Assembly: GCA_035279905.1 (NCBI GenBank)
Contig: DATEGZ010000257.1
Location: 1 to 64,000, forward strand
Reading direction: 5' to 3'
Origin: DATEGZ01 sp035279905
Lineage (GTDB): Bacteria; Acidobacteriota; Vicinamibacteria; Vicinamibacterales; SCN-69-37
Length of the DNA stretch: 64,000 nt
Positions 9,064 through 17,823 of the stretch are shown in pieces. The notes under the pieces are model-generated. The model did not search any database and had not been told where the DNA came from. It saw nothing but the letters and a program-made list of their open reading frames with translations. Each line of letters starts with the position of its first letter. The first letter of the stretch is position 1. The translations under genes were made by a program, and so were the position numbers.

Positions 9064-10290
9064 ATGACAGTCGCCCACCGCGTCCGCGAAGCCGTCGCTC
9101 GGCGTGCCCGGACCGTCCCGTTGATGACCACGCTCTGGGCTCGCTATCGCCGCCGCAAGTACGAGCGGACGGTGGCGGAGTTTCTGCGCGCCAGGGATGG
9201 CCGCGCCGGACGCCTGCCCCAGGGCCTCGTCTACGAAGCGACGATGCGGTGCAACCTGAAGTGCGAGTTCTGCTACGTCGGCGACCTCCTGAACCTCGAG
9301 GGCGAGTGGCGCCAGGAGCTGCCGCTCGAGACGCTGAAGCGCGCGTTCCCGGACGAGTCGGGCCTGCAGGTGAGCTTCACCGGCGGCGAGATCTTCATGC
9401 GGAAGGACATCCTCGACGTGATGGACGTCTTCCGCGGCAAGGGCTACGTCTGCGGCTACATGACGACGAACGGCACGATCATCTCGGAAGAACGTGCCGA
9501 AGCGATGGCAGACCTCGCGCAGGCGGGCTTCCTGAAGCACATCAGCGTGTCGATCGACGGACCGGGCGGGCTGCACGACAAGGCGCGCGGCGTCGCCGGC
9601 ACGTTCGAGCGCACGTCGGCGGGGCTTCGCCGGCTGCAGGCCGCTGCGCGCCGCAAGCACGCGCCGCTGCGCGTCAGCATCAACACGACGGTCGCGCACG
9701 AGACGCTCGACGCCCTGGACAAGATGGTCGACGTCGCGCGCGAGCTCGGCGTCGACGCGATCGGCCTCAACCACCTGATGTTCAGCACGCCCGCGGAAGT
9801 CGAGGAGACCGTGCGGCTGACCGGCGCGCGCGATGCGTCGCTGATCTCGACGTACGTCACGCCCAATCCGGGCGTGGACGCAGCGCGGGTGCGCACGCAG
9901 GTCGACGCGCTCGCCGCCAAGTGCCGCGATCGCGGCATCCGCTTCGACATGCGGCCGAAAGTGCGGCCCGCCATTCTCGACAACTACTACACGCCCGGCA
10001 CGCCGCTCGCGGGCCGGTGCCTGTATCCGTTTCTCAACGCGCGTGTGTCGTTCAGCGGCAAAGCCTACTTCTGTCCGTTCATCCGCGTCGAAGTCGGCGA
10101 CTTGACGACGCAGTCGCTCGAGGAGATCTGGACGGGCGAGCGATACGTGTCGCTGCGCAAGAAGCTGCTCGATGAGGGACTGTTTCCGGTGTGCCGGCGC
10201 TGCTGCAAGGTCGAGCTGTCGCCCGAGCCGGTAGCCGCGCGCGCGGCTACGCCGGCCAAGGCCGTGCTGGCGCCGGCGGGGGCGCATTGA
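9064..10290 (+). CDS. Radical SAM/SPASM domain protein
   Basis: A 408-residue protein. The CxxxCxxC cluster motif is Cys63/Cys67/Cys70 in TMRCNLKCEFCYVGD, followed by SFTGGEIFMRKD, the GGE-type SAM-contact motif. A SPASM-like C-terminal region has YFCPFIRVEVGDLTTQSL and PVCRRCCKVEL, for auxiliary Fe-S binding. The N-terminal ~50 residues are basic. It could modify a sugar, lipid or peptide; its substrate is unknown. The next gene overlaps its stop by one base. A 20-bp perfect palindrome is embedded near its 3' end and encodes an Ala/Arg-rich tail. Confidence 0.85.
   Translation: MTVAHRVREAVARRARTVPLMTTLWARYRRRKYERTVAEFLRARDGRAGRLPQGLVYEATMRCNLKCEFCYVGDLLNLEGEWRQELPLETLKRAFPDESGLQVSFTGGEIFMRKDILDVMDVFRGKGYVCGYMTTNGTIISEERAEAMADLAQAGFLKHISVSIDGPGGLHDKARGVAGTFERTSAGLRRLQAAARRKHAPLRVSINTTVAHETLDALDKMVDVARELGVDAIGLNHLMFSTPAEVEETVRLTGARDASLISTYVTPNPGVDAARVRTQVDALAAKCRDRGIRFDMRPKVRPAILDNYYTPGTPLAGRCLYPFLNARVSFSGKAYFCPFIRVEVGDLTTQSLEEIWTGERYVSLRKKLLDEGLFPVCRRCCKVELSPEPVAARAATPAKAVLAPAGAH
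10231..10250. repeat. 20-bp perfect GTAGCC/GGCTAC palindrome
   Basis: Bases 10231-10250 read the same on both strands. The unit lies in frame near the 3' end of the radical SAM gene. A related CGCGGCTACGG string occurs at 27819-27829, suggesting a dispersed GC-rich repeat family rather than a coded motif. Confidence 0.6.
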
Positions 10291-11777
10291 TGCTGGGCGA
10301 ACGGACGCTGCTCGTGAACCCGCCGCTCGTCGGCGGCATCGCGTTCACGCGTCAGGGCCGGTGTCAGGAGCGCGAGGAAGTCCTCGGCACGACGAAACCG
10401 CCGTATACGCTGGCGCTCATGGCCGCGCTCTTGCGCGAGCGGCCCGGCTGCCGCGTGGTGCTCGCCGATCTCACGGCCACGCACGGATCGGTGCCCGAGC
10501 TCATCGCTCGGCTGGACGCCGAGCAGTTCCGGCCGACGCTCATCGTGTTTCCCAGCACGACGCCGACGCTCGACGCGGACGTCGCCGCGATGGCCAGACT
10601 GAAAGCCACCTACGGCGCGCCGCTCGTGACGTTCGGCCCGCAGGTGTCCACGACGCCGATCGACTCGATGGAGCGCGCACCGATCGTGGACGCGATGATC
10701 GTCGGCGAGCCGGAGGACGGTGTCCTGAGCATCGCCGCGCTCGAGTCGCTCGACGGGCTGTCGAGCGTGCCGACCGCGACCTATCGCAAGGACGGAAGGA
10801 TCGTCCCGCATCGCGCGCACGGCCAGTTCGCCGGCTTCCTCACGGCGCCCTATCCCGCGTGGGACCTGCTCGATCTCGGCAAGTACCGGCTGCCGCTCGT
10901 CGATCAGCCGTACGTGATCGTCGAGGCGTCGCGCGGTTGCCCGTATTCGTGCGACTTCTGCGTCGCGCCGATCCATCAGGGTCACAAGTTCCGCGAGAAG
11001 AGCGCCAAGGCGCTCGTCGACGAAATCGAGCAGGGCTACAAGAAATTCGGCCTCAAGTACTTCTATCTCTGGGGCGACACGGTCACGCTCAACGTCAAGT
11101 CGTTCGGCGCGATTTGCGACGAGCTGATCGCGCGCAAGCTGCCGATTCAGTGGCTCGGCAACGCGCGCGCGGACAACCTCGTGGATCCGGAGTTCGTCAG
11201 GCGCCTGCGCCAGGCCGGCTGCTGGATGCTCGCGCTCGGCATCGAGACCGAGTCGGAAGAAACGCGCAAGGACATGATGAAGCGGCTCGAGGGACAGAAG
11301 ATTCGCGCCGCGATCGCGAACATGCGCACCGCCGGCATCCGGTCGTTCGGGTTCTTCATCTTCGGCTACCCCGGCGAGACGCCGGCGTCGCTCGAGCGCA
11401 CGATCGACTACGCGGTCGATCTCGATCCCGACTTCGCGAATTTCTACCCGGCGGTCCCGTACCCCGGCACCGAGCTGCACGCCAAAGCCAAGCGCGACGG
11501 GCTGCTCGCGAGCGAAGACTGGACGCGCATGGAGTACTCGTACTACCTGCTGCGGGGCAACGGGCTCGACGAAGGCGTCGTGATGAGCGCGATCAACCGC
11601 GCCAAACGGCGCTTCTACCTCAGGCCGTCGTATCTGGCGCGGCACGCCGGCGACATCGCGAGGCTCGCCGTGACCAAGTGGGCCGTCGCCTGGCACGTCG
11701 CCAGCCGCGTCCTCTTCGGCGCGCCGGTCACCGACGCCGCCTCCCCGGCCGCCAAGGCCGATCAGCGCGCCGCCTGA
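10290..11777 (+). CDS. B12-binding-domain radical SAM protein
   Basis: A 495-residue protein starting at ATG 10290, overlapping the upstream stop by one base. The N-terminal ~180 residues resemble the cobalamin-binding domain of BchE-like enzymes, with LIVFPSTTPTLDADVAAM and LVTFGPQVSTTPIDSM. The radical-SAM cluster motif is Cys217/Cys221/Cys224 in RGCPYSCDFCVAP. GIETESEETRKDMMKRL and FFIFGYPGETPASL match class B-type (Elp3-like) radical SAM proteins. Family members catalyse methylations, ring closures or rearrangements on lipids, sugars or natural products. The 3' end overlaps the convergent GT2 gene by 16 bases. Confidence 0.85.
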   Translation: MLGERTLLVNPPLVGGIAFTRQGRCQEREEVLGTTKPPYTLALMAALLRERPGCRVVLADLTATHGSVPELIARLDAEQFRPTLIVFPSTTPTLDADVAAMARLKATYGAPLVTFGPQVSTTPIDSMERAPIVDAMIVGEPEDGVLSIAALESLDGLSSVPTATYRKDGRIVPHRAHGQFAGFLTAPYPAWDLLDLGKYRLPLVDQPYVIVEASRGCPYSCDFCVAPIHQGHKFREKSAKALVDEIEQGYKKFGLKYFYLWGDTVTLNVKSFGAICDELIARKLPIQWLGNARADNLVDPEFVRRLRQAGCWMLALGIETESEETRKDMMKRLEGQKIRAAIANMRTAGIRSFGFFIFGYPGETPASLERTIDYAVDLDPDFANFYPAVPYPGTELHAKAKRDGLLASEDWTRMEYSYYLLRGNGLDEGVVMSAINRAKRRFYLRPSYLARHAGDIARLAVTKWAVAWHVASRVLFGAPVTDAASPAAKADQRAA

Positions 11778-12544
11778 ACGATCTTGTCGACGTCGGCGGC
11801 CGACAGCCGCCGGTAGTCGCGCGCGGCCTTCGCCGGGCCGTTCCACCGCACGCCGTACAGATCTTTCAGCTGGAACAGGTAGCCCGCCGCTTCCTTCTTG
11901 CTCATCTTGCTCTCGCCGAGCTCGCGATCGTCGAAGCGGTAGGGAATCTCCACGAGCCGCGTAGGCCAGCCTCTCACCAGCAGCTCGAGGCAGATCTTGA
12001 AGCCGCCGGCCTTGATTTGGACGCCCTGCGCGATCGACCGTCGAATCAGGAAGAAACCGGACGCGGCGTCGCGAATCGGCGACAGGCCGCGCGCGGCGAA
12101 GCACGCCGATCGCGACATGATTCGGCGCAGCAGCGGCCAGTCGGGCGTGCTGCCGCCCGGCACGTACCGGCTCGCGACGATCACGTCCGCGCTGGTCGCG
12201 CGAAACACCGCCAGCATCTTTGGCACGAGCGCGGGAGGATGGCTGAAGTCCGCGTCCATGACGCCGACGATGTCCGAGGACGCCACGGCGAAACCGGCGA
12301 CGACCGCGGTGCCGAGGCCGAGCTTGCCGGCGCGATGAATCACCTGCATCCGCCGCGTGCGCGCGAGCTCGTCGGCGATCGCGCCGGTGCCGTCGGGGGA
12401 ATTGTCGTCGACGATGACGAGCTCGAGCTCGACGCCGTGCCGGCCGCAGGCGTCGAAGAGCGCCGTCGTCAGTTCTCCGAGCCGATCGCGCTCGTTGTAG
12501 GTCGGCACGACCATCGTCAAGTCGGCCGGCTTGGGCGACGCCAC
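11762..12544 (-). CDS. Polyprenol-phosphate mannose synthase-like GT2 (DPM1-like)
   Basis: A 260-residue GT2 enzyme on the minus strand. MVVPTYNERDRLGELTTAL, LVIVDDNSPDGTGAIADEL and VGVMDADFSHPP (the metal-binding D-x-D) match dolichol-phosphate mannose synthases; SGFFLIRRS is also characteristic. No C-terminal membrane segment is present, as in the soluble DPM1 type. It should transfer mannose or another sugar from an NDP-sugar to a polyprenyl phosphate, giving the lipid-linked donor used by GT-C enzymes, which abound here. I chose the GTG at 12544 because homology begins just inside it and a TATAGT box lies six bases upstream, implying a leaderless message. Confidence 0.85.
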   Translation of the reverse strand: MASPKPADLTMVVPTYNERDRLGELTTALFDACGRHGVELELVIVDDNSPDGTGAIADELARTRRMQVIHRAGKLGLGTAVVAGFAVASSDIVGVMDADFSHPPALVPKMLAVFRATSADVIVASRYVPGGSTPDWPLLRRIMSRSACFAARGLSPIRDAASGFFLIRRSIAQGVQIKAGGFKICLELLVRGWPTRLVEIPYRFDDRELGESKMSKKEAAGYLFQLKDLYGVRWNGPAKAARDYRRLSAADVDKIVQAAR

Positions 12545-12550
12545 GTGAGC

Positions 12551-12558
12551 ACTATAAT
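12551..12558. promoter_or_regulatory. Overlapping divergent -10 boxes
   Basis: The octamer ACTATAAT gives TATAAT on the + strand (12553-12558) for the gene at 12583, and TATAGT on the minus strand (12556-12551) for the GT2 gene at 12544. The two hexamers share the TATA core. The minus-strand transcript would start at or near its GTG, while the + transcript would have a short leader. No strong -35 is visible on either side. Confidence 0.5.
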
Positions 12559-12582
12559 TCAAGGCGTCGCCGCCGCTGCCGC

Positions 12583-14187
12583 ATGAGCGCCGCCACGGAC
12601 TCGACGTCGCGAATCGTTTGGGCGGCGCTCGCCTTCTGCCTCCTGCTGCTACGCGTGCCTGCGCTCGTGCAGCCCGCGGGCGGCGACCAGGGCCTCTACG
12701 CGTACTCCGCGCAGCGCGTGAACGAAGGCGGCGTGCCCTACCAGGCCGCGTGGGACCAGAAGCCACCCGGGATCTTCTTCGTCTACGCGCTGCTCGAGCG
12801 GTTGTGGCCGCAGCAGTCGGTCGTAGCGATTGCGGATTTGGCCTCGGCGGCGGTGGTGGCGTGGCTCCTTTTCCTGCTGGGGCGCCGCTTTGGCGGCACG
12901 GCGGCCGGCGGGCTCGCCGCGTGCACCTATCTCCTCTTCGCGCATCCGTCGCTGACGAGATTGAGCGGCGTCTACGTCCGCAGCCAGTGCGAGACGTTCA
13001 TCGCGCTGTTCGTGACCATCGCGATGGTGCTGGCCTCAGCGTCGGCGCGCCGGTCCGTGCTGCTCGTGCTCGCGGGCGTGTGTCTCGGCGTCGCGATCTG
13101 GCTGAAGTACAACGCGCTGGCCTACGCGTTGCCGATTGCGCTCATCGCCGCCCCGGCGCCAGGTGATCGTTCGAATCGCGGGCCGTGGGACATCGACCTC
13201 GTCCGGATCGGCATGGGCGTCGCGTTGGTCACGGCGATCGCGTTGATTTACTTCCAGGTACATGGCGCGCTCACCGACCTCCGGCTCGCCACGATCGTCT
13301 ACAACGTGCGCTACTCGGGCGAAACATACGCGAGCCCGCTGCGCGCGGTGCTGTACCCGCTGACGCTCCCGATCCTTCGCGCGCGCATCGACATGTTGTG
13401 GTTCCTCGGCGGCCTCGGCGCGCTGCTCGCGATCGCTCGTCGATCGCGCGACCGCTCGGGTGTCGTCGCCGTCGCCTGGATCGGCGCGGCGTCGCTCTCG
13501 ATCGCGATCAATGGAGCGCGCGACCTCCCGCAGTATTTCGTTCAGGCGGCGCCGGCGCTCGCGTGGGCCGCAGGCCTGGGACTTGCCGGGCTGTGGAGCC
13601 GTCCCCTGGGCTTGCGGTTTGCCGCGATCGCGCTCGTTGTGATCGGCTTCTGGCGTGTGGGCGTCGAAACACCCGGTGTGGCCGGCTTCCGATTCGGCGG
13701 CCTGCCGCCGCTCATCGAGAACATCGGGTTCGATCTCGACTACGCGCTCGGCAAAATCGACCGGCCGGCGTATCTGGCGCGGTTTTCCGGCGGGAAATTC
13801 GACGCGGTCGCGACCGATGAGATGATTCGCTACGTGACCGAGACGACCCAGCCGTCTGACGCCGTGCTCGTGTTTGGCTTCTCGGGCGGCAGCATCGGCG
13901 CGTGGAGCCATCGCCGCAGCCCGACGCGATTCTTCTGGAGCCGCCCGGTGATGCTGGGATTCGAAGCGGGGCGGCCCGGCTACGACGTCGCCGGCCTCGA
14001 AAACGACCTCAAGCGCGATCCGCCGGCGCTCGTGATTCTTCAGAAGCTCGACTGGCATCTCGGCGAAGCGCTGCCGAACTCGGCGGAGTTCTTCCTGGGC
14101 AACGCAGAGCTGCGCGCGTGGCTCGAGGCCGGCTACGTCCCCGATCGCGAAACGACGATGTTCGCGGTGTGGCGGCGGCGAGGCTGA
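12583..14187 (+). CDS. ArnT/GT39-like membrane glycosyltransferase
   Basis: A 534-residue polytopic protein with about ten hydrophobic helices. After the first helix, GGDQGLYAYSAQRVNEGG carries the loop acidic residue, and AAWDQKPPGIFFVYALL is the W-D-x-K-P-P motif characteristic of ArnT/PMT-type GT39 enzymes. These use polyprenyl-phosphate sugars and act on the periplasmic side. A soluble C-terminal region follows the last helix. The next gene begins one base after the stop. Donor and acceptor are unknown, but the divergent DPM1-like gene makes a polyprenyl-phosphate donor likely. Confidence 0.75.
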   Translation: MSAATDSTSRIVWAALAFCLLLLRVPALVQPAGGDQGLYAYSAQRVNEGGVPYQAAWDQKPPGIFFVYALLERLWPQQSVVAIADLASAAVVAWLLFLLGRRFGGTAAGGLAACTYLLFAHPSLTRLSGVYVRSQCETFIALFVTIAMVLASASARRSVLLVLAGVCLGVAIWLKYNALAYALPIALIAAPAPGDRSNRGPWDIDLVRIGMGVALVTAIALIYFQVHGALTDLRLATIVYNVRYSGETYASPLRAVLYPLTLPILRARIDMLWFLGGLGALLAIARRSRDRSGVVAVAWIGAASLSIAINGARDLPQYFVQAAPALAWAAGLGLAGLWSRPLGLRFAAIALVVIGFWRVGVETPGVAGFRFGGLPPLIENIGFDLDYALGKIDRPAYLARFSGGKFDAVATDEMIRYVTETTQPSDAVLVFGFSGGSIGAWSHRRSPTRFFWSRPVMLGFEAGRPGYDVAGLENDLKRDPPALVILQKLDWHLGEALPNSAEFFLGNAELRAWLEAGYVPDRETTMFAVWRRRG

Positions 14188-14188
14188 G

Positions 14189-15919
14189 GTGTCGCGCCGC
14201 GCCTTTCTCGTCTGGCTGCTCGTCATCCTCGCAACCGGGACGACGCTGCGAACGCTCTGGCTGCGCGCGGATCCGCCGCAGATCAGCGTCACGGGCGTCG
14301 GCGTCGTCTGGCACGACGAGGGGGCGTGGACGCACAACGCGCGCAACCGCGCGCTGTGGGGCGTGTGGCGCACCGACGAGTGGAATCCCGTGTACGTCGC
14401 GCCCGTGTTCACCGCGCTCGAGTACGTGTCGTTTCGTGAATTCGGCGTCGGCTTGTGGCAGGCACGGCTGGTGCCGGTGATCTCGGGGCTCGTCGCCATT
14501 GTCTTTCTCGCCGCCGGCCTTGCAGCGGCCGCCAACCGCCGGGCGGCGCTCGTCGGTGCCGCGCTCCTCGCGGTCAACTACGCGTTCGTGATGTGGAATC
14601 GCGCCGCGCTCATGGAATCGACGATGGCCGCGTTCATCGTGATCGGCTGGGCGGCGTACGCGCTGGCCGAACGCCGCGCCGCCTGGGGTGTCGTCGCGGG
14701 CGCGGCCGTCGTCCTGGCGTGGTTCACGAAAGCAGCGGCCGCGTTTTTCGCGGCGGCGATCGTGATCGACGCGCTGAAAACGATCGTGCTTGCGGAGGTT
14801 CCGGCGCTGCGGGTGCGGGCCGGCGTGGCGGCGCCAGAGCCGAGCCAGGTGCGCGGGGCCGTCATTACGCTGGCAAGCCTCGCGATCTCGGCGGTCGTCG
14901 TCGGGGCGCTCTTCGTGTGGCCGCACTGGACCGACTACCGCTTCTACAACTGGCAGATGTCGGTCCTGCGCAAGCCGGAGTACGACCTGCGGCACTTCCT
15001 GGATCGCGCGACGTGGCTGCCGATCGTGCAGGCCATCTTCATGCGGATGTCGCCGGTCGTCGCGATCTCGGCGGTCTCGCTGCTGGCGATCGTCGCCCGC
15101 TGGCGGACGGCGCGGCCGGCCGAGCGGCTGCTGGTGTTCTGGATGCTCATCGGCTTGCTCGAGCTCGTCGTGCACGATTCGGGCAACGATCGCCGGTACG
15201 TAATGTTCATTCCCGCGATGATCGCGCTCGCCTCGCTGATGGCTGGCGGGCACCAGTCGGTGCTGCCCGCTGATCTTGCTGGGCGCGCCGGGGCGCGGCT
15301 GATGGCGCTGCCCTTACTGCTGTTCTTCGGGTACATCGTCGCAGGCTCGTTCATTCGGCCGGCGTTCCTCGAGGACATCGCAGCGAATCACTTCCATCGT
15401 GTGGTCGTGGCCTCGGCTGGAGCGGCCGGTCTCATGAGCCTGCTGATCGTCTGGCAATGGCGCCGGCTCGTCGGCTGGCTCGGCGCGGGCCCGCCGCCCT
15501 GGCGGCTCGTCCTGGTGCTGCTGGCCCTCGCAGTCGGCCTGAATGTCGTGGAATACGCGCGCTGGGCTGGCGGCCGGAGCGAGTTGAACTACGAGGCGTC
15601 GGTGGCGCTCGGCCGGCTGCTGCCGCCCGACACGCTCGTTCAGGGCAAGCTCGCCAACGGGCTCGCGCTCGACAACCGGATCAAGCCGCTCTTCATCGGC
15701 AACCACTTCGGCAACTACGACGACCGCCTGCAGCGCGATGACGCGCGCTATATACTGACCTACGATTTGCCGAGCGTGGGGTACGAGAGTCAGGCCGACT
15801 CCGGGCTCATTCAGGAGCTCCTGGATCGCTATCCGCAGCATCACACCATCGCGACATTTGCGGTCGACGAGACACCGGCCGTCGACCGAGCCGCGCTCAT
15901 CGAGAAGCGGCCGAAATAG
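14189..15919 (+). CDS. GT39-like membrane glycosyltransferase
   Basis: A 576-residue polytopic protein starting at a GTG one base after the previous stop. VVWHDEGAWTHNARNRALWG places the D-E acidic pair in the first periplasmic loop, and TDEWNPVYVAPVFTALEYV follows, as in ArnT-like GT-C enzymes. About 11 hydrophobic helices and a short soluble tail follow. It is probably a paralogue, by fold, of the preceding gene and would transfer a lipid-linked sugar in the periplasm. No further specificity can be read. Confidence 0.7.
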   Translation: MSRRAFLVWLLVILATGTTLRTLWLRADPPQISVTGVGVVWHDEGAWTHNARNRALWGVWRTDEWNPVYVAPVFTALEYVSFREFGVGLWQARLVPVISGLVAIVFLAAGLAAAANRRAALVGAALLAVNYAFVMWNRAALMESTMAAFIVIGWAAYALAERRAAWGVVAGAAVVLAWFTKAAAAFFAAAIVIDALKTIVLAEVPALRVRAGVAAPEPSQVRGAVITLASLAISAVVVGALFVWPHWTDYRFYNWQMSVLRKPEYDLRHFLDRATWLPIVQAIFMRMSPVVAISAVSLLAIVARWRTARPAERLLVFWMLIGLLELVVHDSGNDRRYVMFIPAMIALASLMAGGHQSVLPADLAGRAGARLMALPLLLFFGYIVAGSFIRPAFLEDIAANHFHRVVVASAGAAGLMSLLIVWQWRRLVGWLGAGPPPWRLVLVLLALAVGLNVVEYARWAGGRSELNYEASVALGRLLPPDTLVQGKLANGLALDNRIKPLFIGNHFGNYDDRLQRDDARYILTYDLPSVGYESQADSGLIQELLDRYPQHHTIATFAVDETPAVDRAALIEKRPK

Positions 15920-15935
15920 ACGCACCAGCCAGGGC

Positions 15936-16772
15936 ATGCGAGAGATTCGAGACGACTTGATCAAGGCGCACGCGGATCGCCGGTTCCGATCGGAGTACGA
16001 CTACGCGCTGTTCGAGTACTACCGCAGCGCGAAGGTCCTCGCGTTTCTCGAGCGCGCCGGCGTGACGATTTCCGGGCGCGTGCTCGACGCCGGCTGCGGC
16101 GGCGGCGGGATGCCGCTGTCGCTCGCGGAGCATGCCAGGCATGTCGTCGGCATCGATCCGATCGATCGCTTCAGCCAGGCCGGCGTCAAGCTCGCCCAGG
16201 AACGGCAGATGCACAACCTGGATTTCGCGCAGGCCGACGGACTCGCGCTGCCCTTTCCGGCAGGCGCCTTCGATCTGGTGCTGTCGCACGCGGTGATCGA
16301 GCACGTGCCCGACGCGCGGCAGTATCTCGGCGAGTGCCGCCGCGTGCTCGCGCGCGAGGGGCGCTGCTATCTCTCGACGGCGCCGTACCTGTCGTTCGCG
16401 GGCGCGCACCTGCCGCGGCTGCGCGTGCCCATTCCGCTGCACTTGATCCTCGGGCGCCCGATCGCGTTTCGCACGTTTCGATCGCTCGCCCGGCACGCGC
16501 CCTGGACGCTGATGGAACCGGCGCACGAGAACTCGTTCATCCGCGACGCGCGCCGGGGCATCGTCAAGCACGACGACCTGCTCGAAAAGGTCCGCGTGCG
16601 CCGGCTGCGCGATCAGATTGCCGCTGCGGGACTTCGCGTCGTCCGCGAAGAACTGCACGTGACGAGCACCGTGCGGCGGCTGCCCGCGGCGCTCGGCCGA
16701 TGGCTGCGCGACAATCCGGTCACGCAGGACGCGCTCATCGGTAATATCGAATACGTTCTGGCGCCCGCCTGA
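15936..16772 (+). CDS. Class I SAM-dependent methyltransferase
   Basis: A 278-residue protein. SAM motif I is RVLDAGCGGGGMPLSLA with the acidic residue in VVGIDPID; LVLSHAVIEHVPDARQYL and VLAREGRCYLSTAPY complete a Methyltransf_11 pattern. A basic C-terminal region may contact membrane or nucleotide. The ATG at 15936 was chosen because homologous sequence starts there. It lies 16 bases after a GT-C gene and four before a GNAT gene, so probably belongs to the glycan operon and methylates a sugar or lipid intermediate. Confidence 0.8.
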   Translation: MREIRDDLIKAHADRRFRSEYDYALFEYYRSAKVLAFLERAGVTISGRVLDAGCGGGGMPLSLAEHARHVVGIDPIDRFSQAGVKLAQERQMHNLDFAQADGLALPFPAGAFDLVLSHAVIEHVPDARQYLGECRRVLAREGRCYLSTAPYLSFAGAHLPRLRVPIPLHLILGRPIAFRTFRSLARHAPWTLMEPAHENSFIRDARRGIVKHDDLLEKVRVRRLRDQIAAAGLRVVREELHVTSTVRRLPAALGRWLRDNPVTQDALIGNIEYVLAPA

Positions 16773-16776
16773 GCCA

Positions 16777-17820
16777 ATGCCCGACATCGAACGCTTCCGT
16801 CCCGACGACCGGCGCCAGGTGGAGGCGCTGTACCGGCGTGTCTTTGGCCCCGACATGGCCGAAGCCAACCGGCTGCGGTGGGACTGGCAGTACCGGCGCA
16901 ATCCGCACGCGCCGAAAGACGCGCCGCTCATCTGGATCGCCCGCGAGGGCATGACGATCGTCGGGCAGTACGCGGCGATGCCGGTGCTCGTGACCATCAA
17001 CGGCCGCGAGGTCAGCGGCGCGTGGGGCATGGACGTGATGGTCGCGCCCGAGCGGCAGCGGCAGGGCCTCGGCGAAGTGCTGTTCCGCACGTGGGACCGC
17101 AGCGTCGGCGCGGCGCTCGGGCTGGGGCTGTCGGACTCGTCGTACAAACTGTTTCAGAAGCTCCACTGGCCGGACCTCGGGCCGGTGCCGTGTCTCGTCA
17201 AGCCGCTGACGCGGCGCGCGCTCAGACGCGCCAACTGGCCGGTCGGCCTGAACCGGCTGGTGTCCGCGGTGACGCTCCCGTGGGTTCGCCTCGTCGCGCG
17301 GTCGCGTCCGCTTCAGGGCGAGGTGAAGCCGATTCGCAACTTCGACGAGAGCTTCACGCGGCTCTGGGAGCGGATCAAGGACAAGTTCTCGTTCGCGGTG
17401 CGCCGCGATGCGTCGTACCTGAACTGGAAGTTCATCCACGCGCCGCACGTCCGCTACGCGATCGCCGCGCTCTTGCGCGACGGCGAAGCCGCCGGCTACG
17501 TGGTCTACCGGCATATCCAGGAGCCGCGCGGGCGCGTGACGCTGCTCGTCGATTACCTCACCGATCCGGACGACACGCAGGGGTTTCTCACGCTGCTGCG
17601 CTGGATCGATCGCGAAGCGCGCGCCGCCGACTCCGACAAGATCCGCACCTTCGCGCTGCACGAAGGCTTCCGGAAGCTGCTGAAGAAGTCGGGCTACTAC
17701 TCCGTCAAGTCAACGATGGAGTTCGTCGCGAAGATCAACGGCGCCGTCGTGGACTCCGGCTTCTACGACGACACCGAGGACTGGCACGTCACGCTCGGCG
17801 ACTCCGACCAGGATCGATGA
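16777..17820 (+). CDS. GNAT-fold N-acyltransferase
   Basis: A 347-residue protein. The acetyl-CoA-binding loop is visible as VMVAPERQRQGLGEVLF (R-Q-R-Q-G-L-G). Ahead of it, LIWIAREGMTIVGQYAAMPV matches the beta-strand pattern of GNAT domains. The second half, with FDESFTRLWERIKDKFSFAV and RDASYLNWKFIHAP, resembles a second GNAT-like module as in FemAB/Mig-14-related proteins of polysaccharide clusters. It probably acylates an amino sugar or lipid-linked intermediate. The neighbouring gene encodes a deacetylase-like enzyme, suggesting paired de-N-acetylation and re-acylation. Confidence 0.75.
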   Translation: MPDIERFRPDDRRQVEALYRRVFGPDMAEANRLRWDWQYRRNPHAPKDAPLIWIAREGMTIVGQYAAMPVLVTINGREVSGAWGMDVMVAPERQRQGLGEVLFRTWDRSVGAALGLGLSDSSYKLFQKLHWPDLGPVPCLVKPLTRRALRRANWPVGLNRLVSAVTLPWVRLVARSRPLQGEVKPIRNFDESFTRLWERIKDKFSFAVRRDASYLNWKFIHAPHVRYAIAALLRDGEAAGYVVYRHIQEPRGRVTLLVDYLTDPDDTQGFLTLLRWIDREARAADSDKIRTFALHEGFRKLLKKSGYYSVKSTMEFVAKINGAVVDSGFYDDTEDWHVTLGDSDQDR

Positions 17821-17823
17821 GAG

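Noticed and set aside
10065..12104. 679-residue minus-strand open frame
   Set aside because: Spans two real genes, has shadow composition and no motif.
10361..12586. 741-residue + open frame
   Set aside because: Runs out of frame through the B12-radical SAM gene and antisense through the GT2 gene; Arg-rich, no domain.
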